A stretch of 64,000 nucleotides of DNA from Prosthecobacter dejongeii (GTDB lineage Bacteria; Verrucomicrobiota; Verrucomicrobiia; Verrucomicrobiales; Verrucomicrobiaceae), in assembly GCF_014203045.1 (NCBI RefSeq), contig NZ_JACHIF010000001.1, positions 1,054,001 through 1,118,000 of the forward strand, in the 5' to 3' direction. The notes under the pieces were generated by a model. That model made no database searches. It was not told the origin of the DNA and saw nothing but the letters and a program-made list of their open reading frames with translations. Shown in pieces: positions 1 to 7,206 of the stretch; positions within the stretch are counted from its first letter, which is position 1; each line of letters opens with the position of its first letter. The position numbers and the translations under genes were made by a program.

Positions 1-926
1 CGCTCGAACAAAGCCAGACCATCCGCCGAGCTGAGATCCACACCCGCCTCTTCAAATGCCATGGCATAAAGCTGCGGTGCACAGCCGCCCGTGAAGCAGC
101 CAGCCGCACAGCCACAGGCCGTCGCTTTGGTTGTGTGAGGGGCGCTGTCGGTGCCGGCAAAAAACTTGCTTTGGCCTGCCACCGTCACCTGCTGCCGCAG
201 CGCTGCACGATCATCCTGGAACTTGACGATGGGCAGGCAATACAGGTGGTATTTCAGGCCCTGGATCAGGTGCCCCATCGTGTAAAGCAAGTGCTGCGGC
301 GTGATCGTAGCCCCCACGTGGTCCGGGGCCTTCGCCACAAACTCAGCCGCCGTGCGCGTAGTGATGTGCTCACACACGATGCGCAGTTTCGGGTGCGCGG
401 CCAAAAGGCGCGGCATCCGCTCGGTGTAAAATCGCGTCTCGGCATTCTGCTGCGCATCAATGTAGTCTGGCCCGCTCAGTCCATGCTGCTCCCCGTGGAT
501 GCACAGGATGATGCCCTGCTCCTCCATGGCCTGAAGGACCTCACCGCCGATGAGGTCATCCATAGGCAGGCCATGCTCGGCATTCGTGGTGCCATGCGGT
601 GGGTAGTATTTGCAGGCCCGCAACAGGCCAGAGGCAGCCCCTTCGCGAATCATCGCCGCCGTGGTCTGGCGCGTGAGATAAAGCGGGACGATGAGTTGCT
701 CAAAAACCTCTGCCCCTGCAGCGCGCAAGTCTGCTGAATAACTCTCCAGGGACCAGCCATCGGCCTGCGCCTCACCAGACACCCGGGAAACCGGAGGCTG
801 CGTGTTTGGCATCGCTAGGGCCCCCGCACAGCCCATGTCTAGGTGCGCCTTCACATAAGCCGCCATAGCAGGGCCTTGGCGAAAGTGCGTGTGGAGGTCG
901 AACCAGCGAGGAAGATCAAGTGTCAT
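1..926 (-). CDS. pyrC: Dihydroorotase (class II), 3' end cut by window edge
   Basis: Catalyses reversible cyclisation of N-carbamoyl-aspartate to dihydroorotate, the third step of de novo pyrimidine synthesis, in the cytoplasm. I translated the minus strand from the ATG at 926: the product opens MTLDLPRWFDLHTHFRQG, carrying the metal-binding HTHFR motif near residue 14. It continues with the CKYYPPHGTTNAEHG segment (carboxylated-lysine region), CIHGEQHG, VCEHITT and FAGTDSAPHTTKAT (catalytic Asp region). These are hallmarks of the E. coli-type PyrC of about 345 residues; some 308 residues are present and the C-terminus lies beyond base 1. The start matches the family's normal N-terminus. carB, another pyrimidine/arginine gene, is 6 kb away and separately transcribed. 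Identification is firm. Confidence 0.95.
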   Translation of the reverse strand, partial: MTLDLPRWFDLHTHFRQGPAMAAYVKAHLDMGCAGALAMPNTQPPVSRVSGEAQADGWSLESYSADLRAAGAEVFEQLIVPLYLTRQTTAAMIREGAASGLLRACKYYPPHGTTNAEHGLPMDDLIGGEVLQAMEEQGIILCIHGEQHGLSGPDYIDAQQNAETRFYTERMPRLLAAHPKLRIVCEHITTRTAAEFVAKAPDHVGATITPQHLLYTMGHLIQGLKYHLYCLPIVKFQDDRAALRQQVTVAGQSKFFAGTDSAPHTTKATACGCAAGCFTGGCAPQLYAMAFEEAGVDLSSADGLALFE

Positions 927-1031
927 GCCATTCCGTTAGCGCGAGAAGGCGACGGATCAATGCCGAGGTGAAAGAGTCGAGATGACCACTTCACCACGGA
1001 TCTGTGGTTTCCTCATGATCCGCGCCTCGGT

Positions 1032-1325
1032 CTAACGGCGCAGTCTTTTACACCTCCCTCGGTAGCGCTTGCACAGGCCGTGCAGCACTAGACCACCCAG
1101 CACGCTGAGGCACACCACGAACAAACCTAGTCGCAGGTGCGAGGCCGCGGCAGCGGAGATGCTGATGCCAGTCATGAGGGCCACATAGGCGGCCATGCAA
1201 ACCGGACATTTTGGCATCGCGATGAGCATGAGACTGGAGAAAACCACACTCGCAGCCTGTGCGATACCTCGTTTGCCAACCTCTGCGCGCCGGGAGTGCT
1301 CCACACAGCAGGAGAGCTTTTTCAT
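1032..1325 (-). CDS. Small membrane protein with CPxC motif
   Basis: A 97-residue protein beginning MKKLSCCVEHSRR. It has two predicted membrane segments (about residues 25-58 and 62-85) and the motif MPKCPVCMAAYVALMTG inside the first. A CPxC pair next to a hydrophobic helix suggests metal or thiol chemistry at the membrane, but I do not recognise a characterised family. Its ATG overlaps the stop of the upstream DUF899 gene (ATGA, 1322-1325), so translation is very likely coupled and the two products probably act together. An upstream in-frame start at 1397 would run deep into the DUF899 gene and is less likely. The C-terminus is strongly basic (RYRGRCKRLRR), consistent with a cytoplasmic tail. 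Confidence 0.7.
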   Translation of the reverse strand: MKKLSCCVEHSRRAEVGKRGIAQAASVVFSSLMLIAMPKCPVCMAAYVALMTGISISAAAASHLRLGLFVVCLSVLGGLVLHGLCKRYRGRCKRLRR

Positions 1326-2140
1326 GCGCGTTCGGCGGGTTGGCAGCAGGGCGCTGTTTGGTTGCTTGCCGTCTCGTATTGATCGTGGTGACGCCACCAG
1401 ACCCCTCCTTCCTCATTGCGCCCCAGCGGAGCCCGGTCCAGCCAAGGATACATGCCCCACAGGCTATCCACACCGCGCGAGTATGTGGAATAAGTGTGAT
1501 AGACCGTCCCGCCCTCCTGAATGAAGGCGCTCATCCCCGGTCTCTGCCGAAGATAGGTGGGGGTATTGACACCGCACATGGTGGCAAATTCAAACTCCGC
1601 CACCTCACCTCCGCCCGGCTTGCCATCGCGCCATTCCTGCTGCGGCTCACGGGTGAAGTTGTACTCCAGGCCGTTCCGTTGCTGCTCCTCGGTGTATGAG
1701 GCGCAGAAGTCGAAATTGAAATCGCACCCCAACGAGGACGCCCACGGAAAGCTCCAGCCCATTCGCTTTTTGAAGGCCACCAGTTTCTCCAGCGGGGCCA
1801 GGGAAACCGCCGTCAGCAGCACATCATGATTCGCCAGATGGACGGCAATGCCATTGAACCCATCGGCAATCGATGAGCAGGAAGGACAGCCCGCCGTGTA
1901 GTCCGGACCAAACATGAAATGGTAAACCAAAAGTTGCGAACGGCCCTGGAACAGGTCTGCCAATTTGGCTTCACCCGCCTCGGTCATGAAGCGGTAATCT
2001 TGGGTCACAGGCACCCAGGGCAATTGCTGGCGTTGCCGCGCCAGCTCGTCACTTTGCCGCGTCAGTTCCTTTTCGGCTTTCAGCAGTTCCAGACGTTCTT
2101 TGAGCCATTCTTCTTGGGTTCCGATTCGGTGTGTAGTCAT
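1322..2140 (-). CDS. DUF899 (thioredoxin-like) family protein
   Basis: A 272-residue protein of the DUF899 family, which adopts a thioredoxin-like fold; no reaction is established for the family. Visible hallmarks are the N-terminal helix with WLKERLELLKAEKELTR, the LLVYHFMFGPDYTAGCPSC segment carrying a CPSC pair at the position of a thioredoxin active site, and the C-terminal YSTYSRGVDSLWG / YPWLDRAPLGRNE block. The start is supported by a strong Shine-Dalgarno sequence (AAGGAGG on the minus strand, 2148-2154) eight bases before the ATG. It is divergent from the TPR/winged-helix regulator at 2239 with about 100 bp between them, so that regulator may control it. Its stop overlaps the start of a CPxC membrane peptide gene. 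Confidence 0.9.
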   Translation of the reverse strand: MTTHRIGTQEEWLKERLELLKAEKELTRQSDELARQRQQLPWVPVTQDYRFMTEAGEAKLADLFQGRSQLLVYHFMFGPDYTAGCPSCSSIADGFNGIAVHLANHDVLLTAVSLAPLEKLVAFKKRMGWSFPWASSLGCDFNFDFCASYTEEQQRNGLEYNFTREPQQEWRDGKPGGGEVAEFEFATMCGVNTPTYLRQRPGMSAFIQEGGTVYHTYSTYSRGVDSLWGMYPWLDRAPLGRNEEGGVWWRHHDQYETASNQTAPCCQPAERA

Positions 2141-2238
2141 GGGGATTCCTCCTTGGAGGATGATGTGAGTTTCGTTTGAGTGACGGCCCAGAGTTGGGTC
2201 GTCGGGATCAAGTTATCGCTTGGCAGCAGCGTGTGTGA

Positions 2239-3483
2239 GTGACAACGATGGCGCGATTATTCATGGACTCGCTCATCACTGCAGCTGCCTCTGCCCTCGC
2301 TGCGGGAGATCCCCTGCGTGCGCTGAATTGCGTGGCGCTGCGCGAGGACGCACCTGCCCTGGCGCTGAGAGGCATCGCCATGGCACAACTGGGCGATCTA
2401 CCCCAGGCCCAGCATCTTTTAAAGCGGGCCGCGCGAGCCTTTGGTCCCAAACAACCCCTCGCCCACGCCCGCTGTGTGGTCGCCCAGGCGGAGATCGCCT
2501 TTGTTTCCCGCGAGCTGAGTTGGCCTGTGAAAGAGCTCGCCACAGTCCAGGCCACGCTGAAACAAAACGGCGATGCCCTCAATGCCGTGCACGCTTGCCA
2601 TCTCCAAGCTAGGCGTTCGCTTTTGCTCGGTCAGCTCGACGAGGCAGAACGTCTGCTCGGCACCGTTGATCCCGCGCCTTTGCCGCCGATCCGACGGGCC
2701 GCGCATGAGATGATTCTCGCCGGCATTGCCATGCAACGTTTGCGCACGGGGCCTGCACGGGCAGCTTTGACCCGCGCCCAAGAGGCTGCGCATTTGACCC
2801 GCATTCCCGCTTTGAAAGCCGAAGTGGCCGCCGCTGCCCAACGGCTAGAAACACCCGTGGCACGGCACATCACAGGCGACCATGAACGCCTCATCCTGCT
2901 GGCCGATCTGGAGGCCTTGCTGGCCTCAGGAACCTTGGTGGTGGATGCCTGCCGCCGGGTGGTTAGGCGAGGCAAGATGGTGATACCCCTGGCTTCACGC
3001 CCCGTGCTGTTTGCACTCGCCCGCGCTCTGGCCGAAGCTTGGCCTAACGATGTTTGCCGAACGGACCTGCTGCGCGCTGCCTTTCAGGCCAAGCGGGTGG
3101 ATGAATCCCATCGCGCCCGGCTGCGGGTGGAGATCGGTCGCCTCCGCCAGTTGCTGCATCCGCTGGCGGATGTGCAGGCGACCCCGCAGGGCTTTGCGCT
3201 CCGGCCTCGCAACGATGTGGCCGTGAACGTTCTGGCCTGGCCAGTCGAGGAGGAGCACGGTGCGGTGCTGGCCTTTCTCGCCGATGGTGAGGCCTGGTCT
3301 AGCTCGGCTCTCGCCCTGGCTCTCGGCATCAGCCAGCGCACCGTGCAACGTTCTCTCGATGTCCTCGCAGAGGAGGGAAAAGTGCAGTGGTTTGGCCGTG
3401 CCCGGGCGCGACGATGGACCTCTTCCTCCGTGCCTGGATTCACGACGATAATGTTACTCCCCACCTTGCTGCCCGGCGGTTAG
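2239..3483 (+). CDS. TPR-like / winged-helix transcriptional regulator
   Basis: A protein of about 414 residues. The first 200 residues are alanine/leucine-rich helical pairs (for example LALRGIAMAQLGDLPQAQHLLKRA style units) resembling tetratricopeptide repeats. The C-terminal third contains a transcriptional-regulator-like winged region (RARLRVEIGRLRQLLHPLADVQATPQG) and a final helix-turn-helix (SSSALALALGISQRTVQRSLDVLAEEGKVQWFG split across about residues 355-390). It probably regulates the divergent DUF899 operon or its own downstream propeller gene, which starts only 10 bp after its stop. The exact start is uncertain: GTG at 2239, ATG at 2248 and ATG at 2263 are all in frame, and none has a clear ribosome-binding site. 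Ligand and operator are unknown. Confidence 0.75.
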   Translation: MTTMARLFMDSLITAAASALAAGDPLRALNCVALREDAPALALRGIAMAQLGDLPQAQHLLKRAARAFGPKQPLAHARCVVAQAEIAFVSRELSWPVKELATVQATLKQNGDALNAVHACHLQARRSLLLGQLDEAERLLGTVDPAPLPPIRRAAHEMILAGIAMQRLRTGPARAALTRAQEAAHLTRIPALKAEVAAAAQRLETPVARHITGDHERLILLADLEALLASGTLVVDACRRVVRRGKMVIPLASRPVLFALARALAEAWPNDVCRTDLLRAAFQAKRVDESHRARLRVEIGRLRQLLHPLADVQATPQGFALRPRNDVAVNVLAWPVEEEHGAVLAFLADGEAWSSSALALALGISQRTVQRSLDVLAEEGKVQWFGRARARRWTSSSVPGFTTIMLLPTLLPGG

Positions 3484-3493
3484 ACTCATTCCC

Positions 3494-4138
3494 ATGAACC
3501 CCACCACCTACCCTGCAGACATCGTTGGCGAATTTGGCCCTTACCCAGGCAACGCCCAAGTGAACGGAGTCACCTATGACGGTGACGTTGTCTGGTGGGC
3601 TTCCGACAAGAGGCTCAATGCCATGGATCCCGCCAGTGGCGAGATCGTCCGTTTCCTGGAAGTCCCCGCCCATGCAGGCACGGCCTATGATGGCAAGCAC
3701 CTCTACCAGGTCTCCGAAGGCCACATTCATAAGATCAACCCAGAGACCGGCGACATCCTCAGCACCATCCCGGCCCCCAGCGCCGACGACAACAGCGGCC
3801 TGGCCTGGGCCGAAGGCAGCCTGTGGATCGGGCAGTATGAAGGCCGCAAGATTCATCAGCTAGATCCCCAAACCGGCGCCATCCTCCGCACCATCGCCTC
3901 CAATCGCATGGTCACCGGCGTGACTTGGGCGGATGGCGATCTCTGGCACGGCACCTGGGACGACGACAGCGAACTCCGCCGCATCGACCCTCACTCCGGC
4001 GAAGTCCTCGAAACCCTCACCCTGCCCCCCGACATCGGCGTCTCCGGCCTCGAATCCGACGGCCAAGACCGCTTCTTCTGCGGCGGAGGCGGCAGCGGAA
4101 AGGTACGGGTTGTGCGCAGGCCTAACAAAAAGAAATAA
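3494..4138 (+). CDS. Glutamine-cyclotransferase/SMP-30-like beta-propeller protein
   Basis: A 214-residue protein without signal peptide, built from repeated blades such as GVTYDGDVVWWASDKRL, GTAYDGKHLYQVSEG, GLAWAEGSLWIGQYEGRKI and GVTWADGDLWHGTWDDD, each followed by an IDPxTGEV-type turn. This spacing is typical of five-bladed propellers of the glutamine cyclotransferase / NHL / SMP-30 type. No secreted form or catalytic zinc site can be established from the sequence, so a binding or sensor role is as plausible as an enzyme. It starts 10 bp after the winged-helix regulator stop and is therefore almost certainly in the same transcript. Confidence 0.75.
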   Translation: MNPTTYPADIVGEFGPYPGNAQVNGVTYDGDVVWWASDKRLNAMDPASGEIVRFLEVPAHAGTAYDGKHLYQVSEGHIHKINPETGDILSTIPAPSADDNSGLAWAEGSLWIGQYEGRKIHQLDPQTGAILRTIASNRMVTGVTWADGDLWHGTWDDDSELRRIDPHSGEVLETLTLPPDIGVSGLESDGQDRFFCGGGGSGKVRVVRRPNKKK

Positions 4139-4152
4139 CTCCGGCCTGCAAG

Positions 4153-4389
4153 CCGTAAGTAGGACGGGTGTGTCCGGCTATGGAGGTCCTTTTCGAAACA
4201 GATCTTCTTGCCGGATTACCCGTCTTCTAGGAAGCCTCGAACCCATGAAAGACAGGCCCCAGAGATAGCACTCACTCTGGTGCTAGGCCACGCGTTAAAC
4301 CTCTCCCCCCCAAACCAGGCGGGTAATCCGGCGCTTTGCTCGCACGAGTCAGCGAACATCGTTCCCGCCGGACACACACCGCCCTACGG
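4153..4389. repeat. Inverted pair of ~70-bp related repeats
   Basis: This otherwise gene-free stretch holds two diverged copies of one element facing each other. The left copy (4153-4224) has the order CCGTAAGTAGGACGG, GTGTGTCCGGC, a variable middle, then GCCGGATTACCCG. The right copy (about 4318-4389), read on the minus strand, has the same order: CCGTAGGGCGG, GTGTGTCCGGC, a variable middle, GCCGGATTACCCG. The two 11-13 bp blocks match exactly between copies. The arrangement resembles REP/MITE-like elements that insert as inverted doublets and could also fold as a large hairpin. No transposase gene is nearby. Confidence 0.7.
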
Positions 4390-4422
4390 TCCTGCACCGC
4401 ATCCTCAAGAGACGAAGGGGAA

Positions 4423-4809
4423 CTACTCGAAGCTCTTGCGGATCTCTGCGTGAGCAGCCGCCACGGCCGCTTCTCGTTCCTGGATCGCCGCATAGCGCAT
4501 CGCAAAACTCCCCGCCTCTGTTGAACCCGTGAGCAGATGCCGAGCCTCGGCCACCAGGGCATCCTTACGCTCGTTCGTGATCGGCGGCTTTTCCTCCATC
4601 GCCTCATCCATCATCACGACCAGTTGCGAAAGCTGCCTCAGCCAGGAGAAGCGCTCATTCTCCGTCAGCAATTGCAAAAGCTTCAGAGGAGACAAGGTCA
4701 CCTTCTCTTCCTTCTCATACGCCGCGCGCTCCGTATTCATGAGCAGCTTGTGCAAGCTCAGCAATTGGTTGCGAAGGGTTGGCAGAGGATGGTCGTTCAT
4801 AGCGGTCAT
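4423..4809 (-). CDS. Conserved helical protein of unknown function
   Basis: A protein of 125-128 residues beginning MTAMNDHPLPTLRNQL, or MNDHPL if the ATG at 4800 is used. It is predicted all-helical with no signal peptide or membrane segment. Notable stretches are LHKLLMNTERAAYEKE, LLQLLTENERFSWLRQLSQL and VMMDEAMEEKPP, which give it the look of a compact soluble helical bundle. I do not recognise an assigned function. It stands alone on the minus strand between a repeat doublet and an unrelated plus-strand gene. An upstream in-frame start at 4851 would add an unlikely N-terminal tail. Confidence 0.65.
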   Translation of the reverse strand: MTAMNDHPLPTLRNQLLSLHKLLMNTERAAYEKEEKVTLSPLKLLQLLTENERFSWLRQLSQLVVMMDEAMEEKPPITNERKDALVAEARHLLTGSTEAGSFAMRYAAIQEREAAVAAAHAEIRKSFE

Positions 4810-4938
4810 CTTGAAGCCATCTATGATGGGAAGGCGTGCTGTTGTGGTCAAGCCAGTTGAGAAGATCCACGCTCCGACTCTTTGTCATCAAACTTGGCAA
4901 AGGATGGGGCTTGATCCATGCTTTGAACCTGATCCTGC

Positions 4939-5445
4939 ATGGCCACTTTTCATCAATTGTACAATCCCGAAGACAGTCTTTGGAACATCTACCTTCAGTT
5001 TGTCTTTGCAGATCTTGAAAGCGACTCTCCACCGTCGCTGTCCCGAGTCATTGAATGGTTTCAGCAGCATCCCTCCTTCGAAGGCTTTCCCGGCGATCTT
5101 CATCAAGAAACGATTCCTCTGAGAAACGTGACAGAGCGGACCATTCGAGAACTCCCTTTGGAGCACGGCCTCGAGATTTTGGAAATCACCATTAAAGAAG
5201 CGGTCCATTACGGCAGCAATGAACGTCTGATGCCAGACCAGGCCAAACTTCTGGCAGAAGCCTTCGTGGCAGAGTTCGACTCTCCCCTCATCTTTAGCAA
5301 TCAGAGCCGGGGTTCCGCGCCCTACTACTGGGGCAGCAGCCACGGCAACGTCACCGATGCGGAACGAGGCTACACTTGGGAGTACTTCGTATGCTCCATG
5401 GATCGAAAACGCATCGGATTTGTGTTCTCCCTCAACAACGAATGA
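4939..5445 (+). CDS. Hypothetical protein
   Basis: A 168-residue cytoplasmic-looking protein (MATFHQLYNPEDSLWNIYL...). It has no signal peptide, no membrane segment and no motif I recognise. The C-terminal half contains aromatic-rich strands (APYYWGSSHGNV, GYTWEYFVCSMDRKRIGFVF) that look like a small alpha/beta domain. It lies in the accessory pocket between the propeller gene and carB, flanked by genes on the opposite strand, with about 130 bp to its left neighbour and 150 bp to its right. Amino-acid composition and codon use look like real coding sequence. Function unknown. Confidence 0.6.
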   Translation: MATFHQLYNPEDSLWNIYLQFVFADLESDSPPSLSRVIEWFQQHPSFEGFPGDLHQETIPLRNVTERTIRELPLEHGLEILEITIKEAVHYGSNERLMPDQAKLLAEAFVAEFDSPLIFSNQSRGSAPYYWGSSHGNVTDAERGYTWEYFVCSMDRKRIGFVFSLNNE

Positions 5446-5595
5446 CGGGACTCGTGCCTCTGCCTGAGTCGTGCAAAGAGGTTACGAGAGGAGCGCGGAG
5501 ATTAGCTTCGTGGCTGCTCACTTCTTCGCCATCGAAAAACATAGGCGGCGAAGCCGCGACATTAACGATGCGGGCAAGACTGACCACACTCTTTT

Positions 5596-6525
5596 TCAAC
5601 TCGCATTCACATTTGGGTCGGTAGATCCTGGCGAAGCCTTCTTTGAGTTCTTTCGATTCATGATACTGCTGATCGCCGATTTAACGGCTTTTCGTTCGGT
5701 CAAAGCGATCTGCATCCGCTCAGCAATCTCAAAGAGAACAATCTCTGAGTCCTTTGCTCGGTCAAGACACTCTGTGTCGGTCAGTTGGTGAATGCCTTCA
5801 CTCAAAAGATCGTGCAGCAGGGCCAATGGATTGTGCCCCTCGATTAATAAGACTGGAGGAATTGCAGTCACATCCTGGAGCATATCCAAAGCTTTAGAGA
5901 ATTGGGTTTCTCGTTGAGCTTTTTCCAAGAGCTCAATCTGATCAGGCAGTGCATTAATGGCCCGAGCTACTTCGAGCACTGCTGCGATTAGAGCGAACTT
6001 ATTGTTCTCAACTATTCGACGGTAGTAAGCATACGCACCAACTCCGAGACCACGAGCTATTGCGCGTCTTGCCTGTAGAAAGTGCTGTCGATTGTCTTCC
6101 CCAATCACTTTAAAAAGCCGTTTCGGAATAGGCAAGCCGAATGGCGGGTCCTGATAAATCTTCGTGCAATAGCCGGAAGATGTATCAGCCCTCAAAAGTT
6201 CCGCCTTTATTGTATAAATTTTTTCGGATTCGCTGCAATTGGTGCAGATGTATCGAATGAAACAGTAAGACACACTATCAACTTCGTAGGTATTTTTACC
6301 TTTTATCAGATGACGTCTCACTCCATTACAATGATCGTGGTCACAATAGATTCTAATATCACCTGGAAACTTCACGCTCGAAAAGCTATTTAAATCAAAT
6401 AGCCCTTGCACCAATTGGCGAGAGTGAAGGGGCTCGCCTTCAAGGAGTTCACTCAAGGCCATACCTTGCACTGGCCTAAGACCAGCAAGTACCGTAGTTA
6501 AAGGAGGCTTTTGGTGATCACTCAT
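5596..6525 (-). CDS. Hypothetical protein with zinc-ribbon-like cysteines
   Basis: A 309-residue protein beginning MSDHQKPPLTTVLAGLRP. Residues about 58-100 carry a possible zinc site: a C-D-H-D-H-C cluster followed some 30 residues later by ICTNCSESE. The second half is helical, with GLGVGAYAYYRRIVENNKFALI followed by a charged helix. This arrangement, zinc ribbon then long helical region, recalls proteins of mobile or defence loci, but I cannot name a family. Base composition is clearly more AT-rich than the flanking housekeeping genes, suggesting acquisition by transfer. It ends near an equally AT-rich gap (5446-5595) and starts beside the decayed carB copy. Confidence 0.7.
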   Translation of the reverse strand: MSDHQKPPLTTVLAGLRPVQGMALSELLEGEPLHSRQLVQGLFDLNSFSSVKFPGDIRIYCDHDHCNGVRRHLIKGKNTYEVDSVSYCFIRYICTNCSESEKIYTIKAELLRADTSSGYCTKIYQDPPFGLPIPKRLFKVIGEDNRQHFLQARRAIARGLGVGAYAYYRRIVENNKFALIAAVLEVARAINALPDQIELLEKAQRETQFSKALDMLQDVTAIPPVLLIEGHNPLALLHDLLSEGIHQLTDTECLDRAKDSEIVLFEIAERMQIALTERKAVKSAISSIMNRKNSKKASPGSTDPNVNAS

Positions 6526-6559
6526 TGCTAGTCAATTTTCGGCATTTTAAGCCCCTGTG

Positions 6560-6690
6560 CATCAGCCGCCTACAGAGACTTTATCGCCTTCAGGGCTGCG
6601 TCGGCACCATGAAGAGTGGTCTTAAGGGGGGAGCGGTTTTGCATGGCGGCGGTGCGGATCTTGATCTCGTCCTATCGGATTTTTTTCGGA
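6560..6690 (-). pseudogene. Decayed duplicate of the carB 3' end
   Basis: Read on the minus strand this stretch translates to [15 protein letters not shown], then a diverged TTLHGADAALKAIKSL, a stop codon, and AAD. That follows the C-terminus of CarB ([13 protein letters not shown]...[20 protein letters not shown]) encoded at about 7245-7370. A 41-bp run at 6633-6673 is identical to 7315-7355 in carB; the flanks have diverged and an in-frame stop has appeared. It lies in the same orientation as carB, so the two copies are direct repeats flanking the lipoprotein gene at 6709-7155. It cannot encode a functional protein. It may be a relic of a tandem duplication or of an insertion at the carB 3' end. 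Confidence 0.85.
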
Positions 6691-6708
6691 TCAGCGACCT
6701 CGAAAGCT

Positions 6709-7155
6709 CTACCAAATCACTTTCCAAACATTGCCATTGTTGTCTTTAGCCCGGCCAAAACCATGCGTTGGATTCGCCCCTGAAGTGTATCCTTCAAAGT
6801 CCACAATAGTGCCTCGGGTTCCCATCAACATGGCGCGGCTTGTTTGCAGGCCACGAACATCACCAGTAGACACAGACGCCGATGAGATCGCCACGGCGCT
6901 CCCTTGAGCCGCAACGATTTCTGGACTCATGATGCCCCCTACCACCGTAGCATAGCGGCCTGTGCAGACTTCGCCATCAGGCAGAGTCAAGGCGACGGTA
7001 CCTGAGCCGTTGCCAGCCCAGGTAAATTTGGCATCCAAAACTTTTCCTCCCTGCACAGCGGGACCTGCCACCGGATAGGCTTTGGCAGTTAACGTGCACG
7101 AGGTGATGGAGACCATCGCAGCTAACGCTGACAGCACGAGAAGAGCAGATTTCAT
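6709..7155 (-). CDS. Hypothetical lipoprotein
   Basis: A 148-residue protein starting MKSALLVLSALAAMVSITSC. The short hydrophobic stretch ending in a lipobox-like SITSC (Cys at residue 20) predicts a lipid-anchored envelope protein. The mature part is glycine/serine-rich with predicted beta strands (GTVALTLPDGEVCTGRYATVVGG) and an ending GFGRAKDNNGNVWKVIW. I do not recognise the family. It sits immediately downstream of carB (51 bp) on the same strand but shares no obvious function with it, and it is enclosed between carB and the decayed carB copy, so it may have arrived with that rearrangement. Confidence 0.7.
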   Translation of the reverse strand: MKSALLVLSALAAMVSITSCTLTAKAYPVAGPAVQGGKVLDAKFTWAGNGSGTVALTLPDGEVCTGRYATVVGGIMSPEIVAAQGSAVAISSASVSTGDVRGLQTSRAMLMGTRGTIVDFEGYTSGANPTHGFGRAKDNNGNVWKVIW

Positions 7156-7206
7156 GACAGGATCGGGAAGTCGTTAATGGGACAAAGATGGATCTTACTG
7201 ATGATA

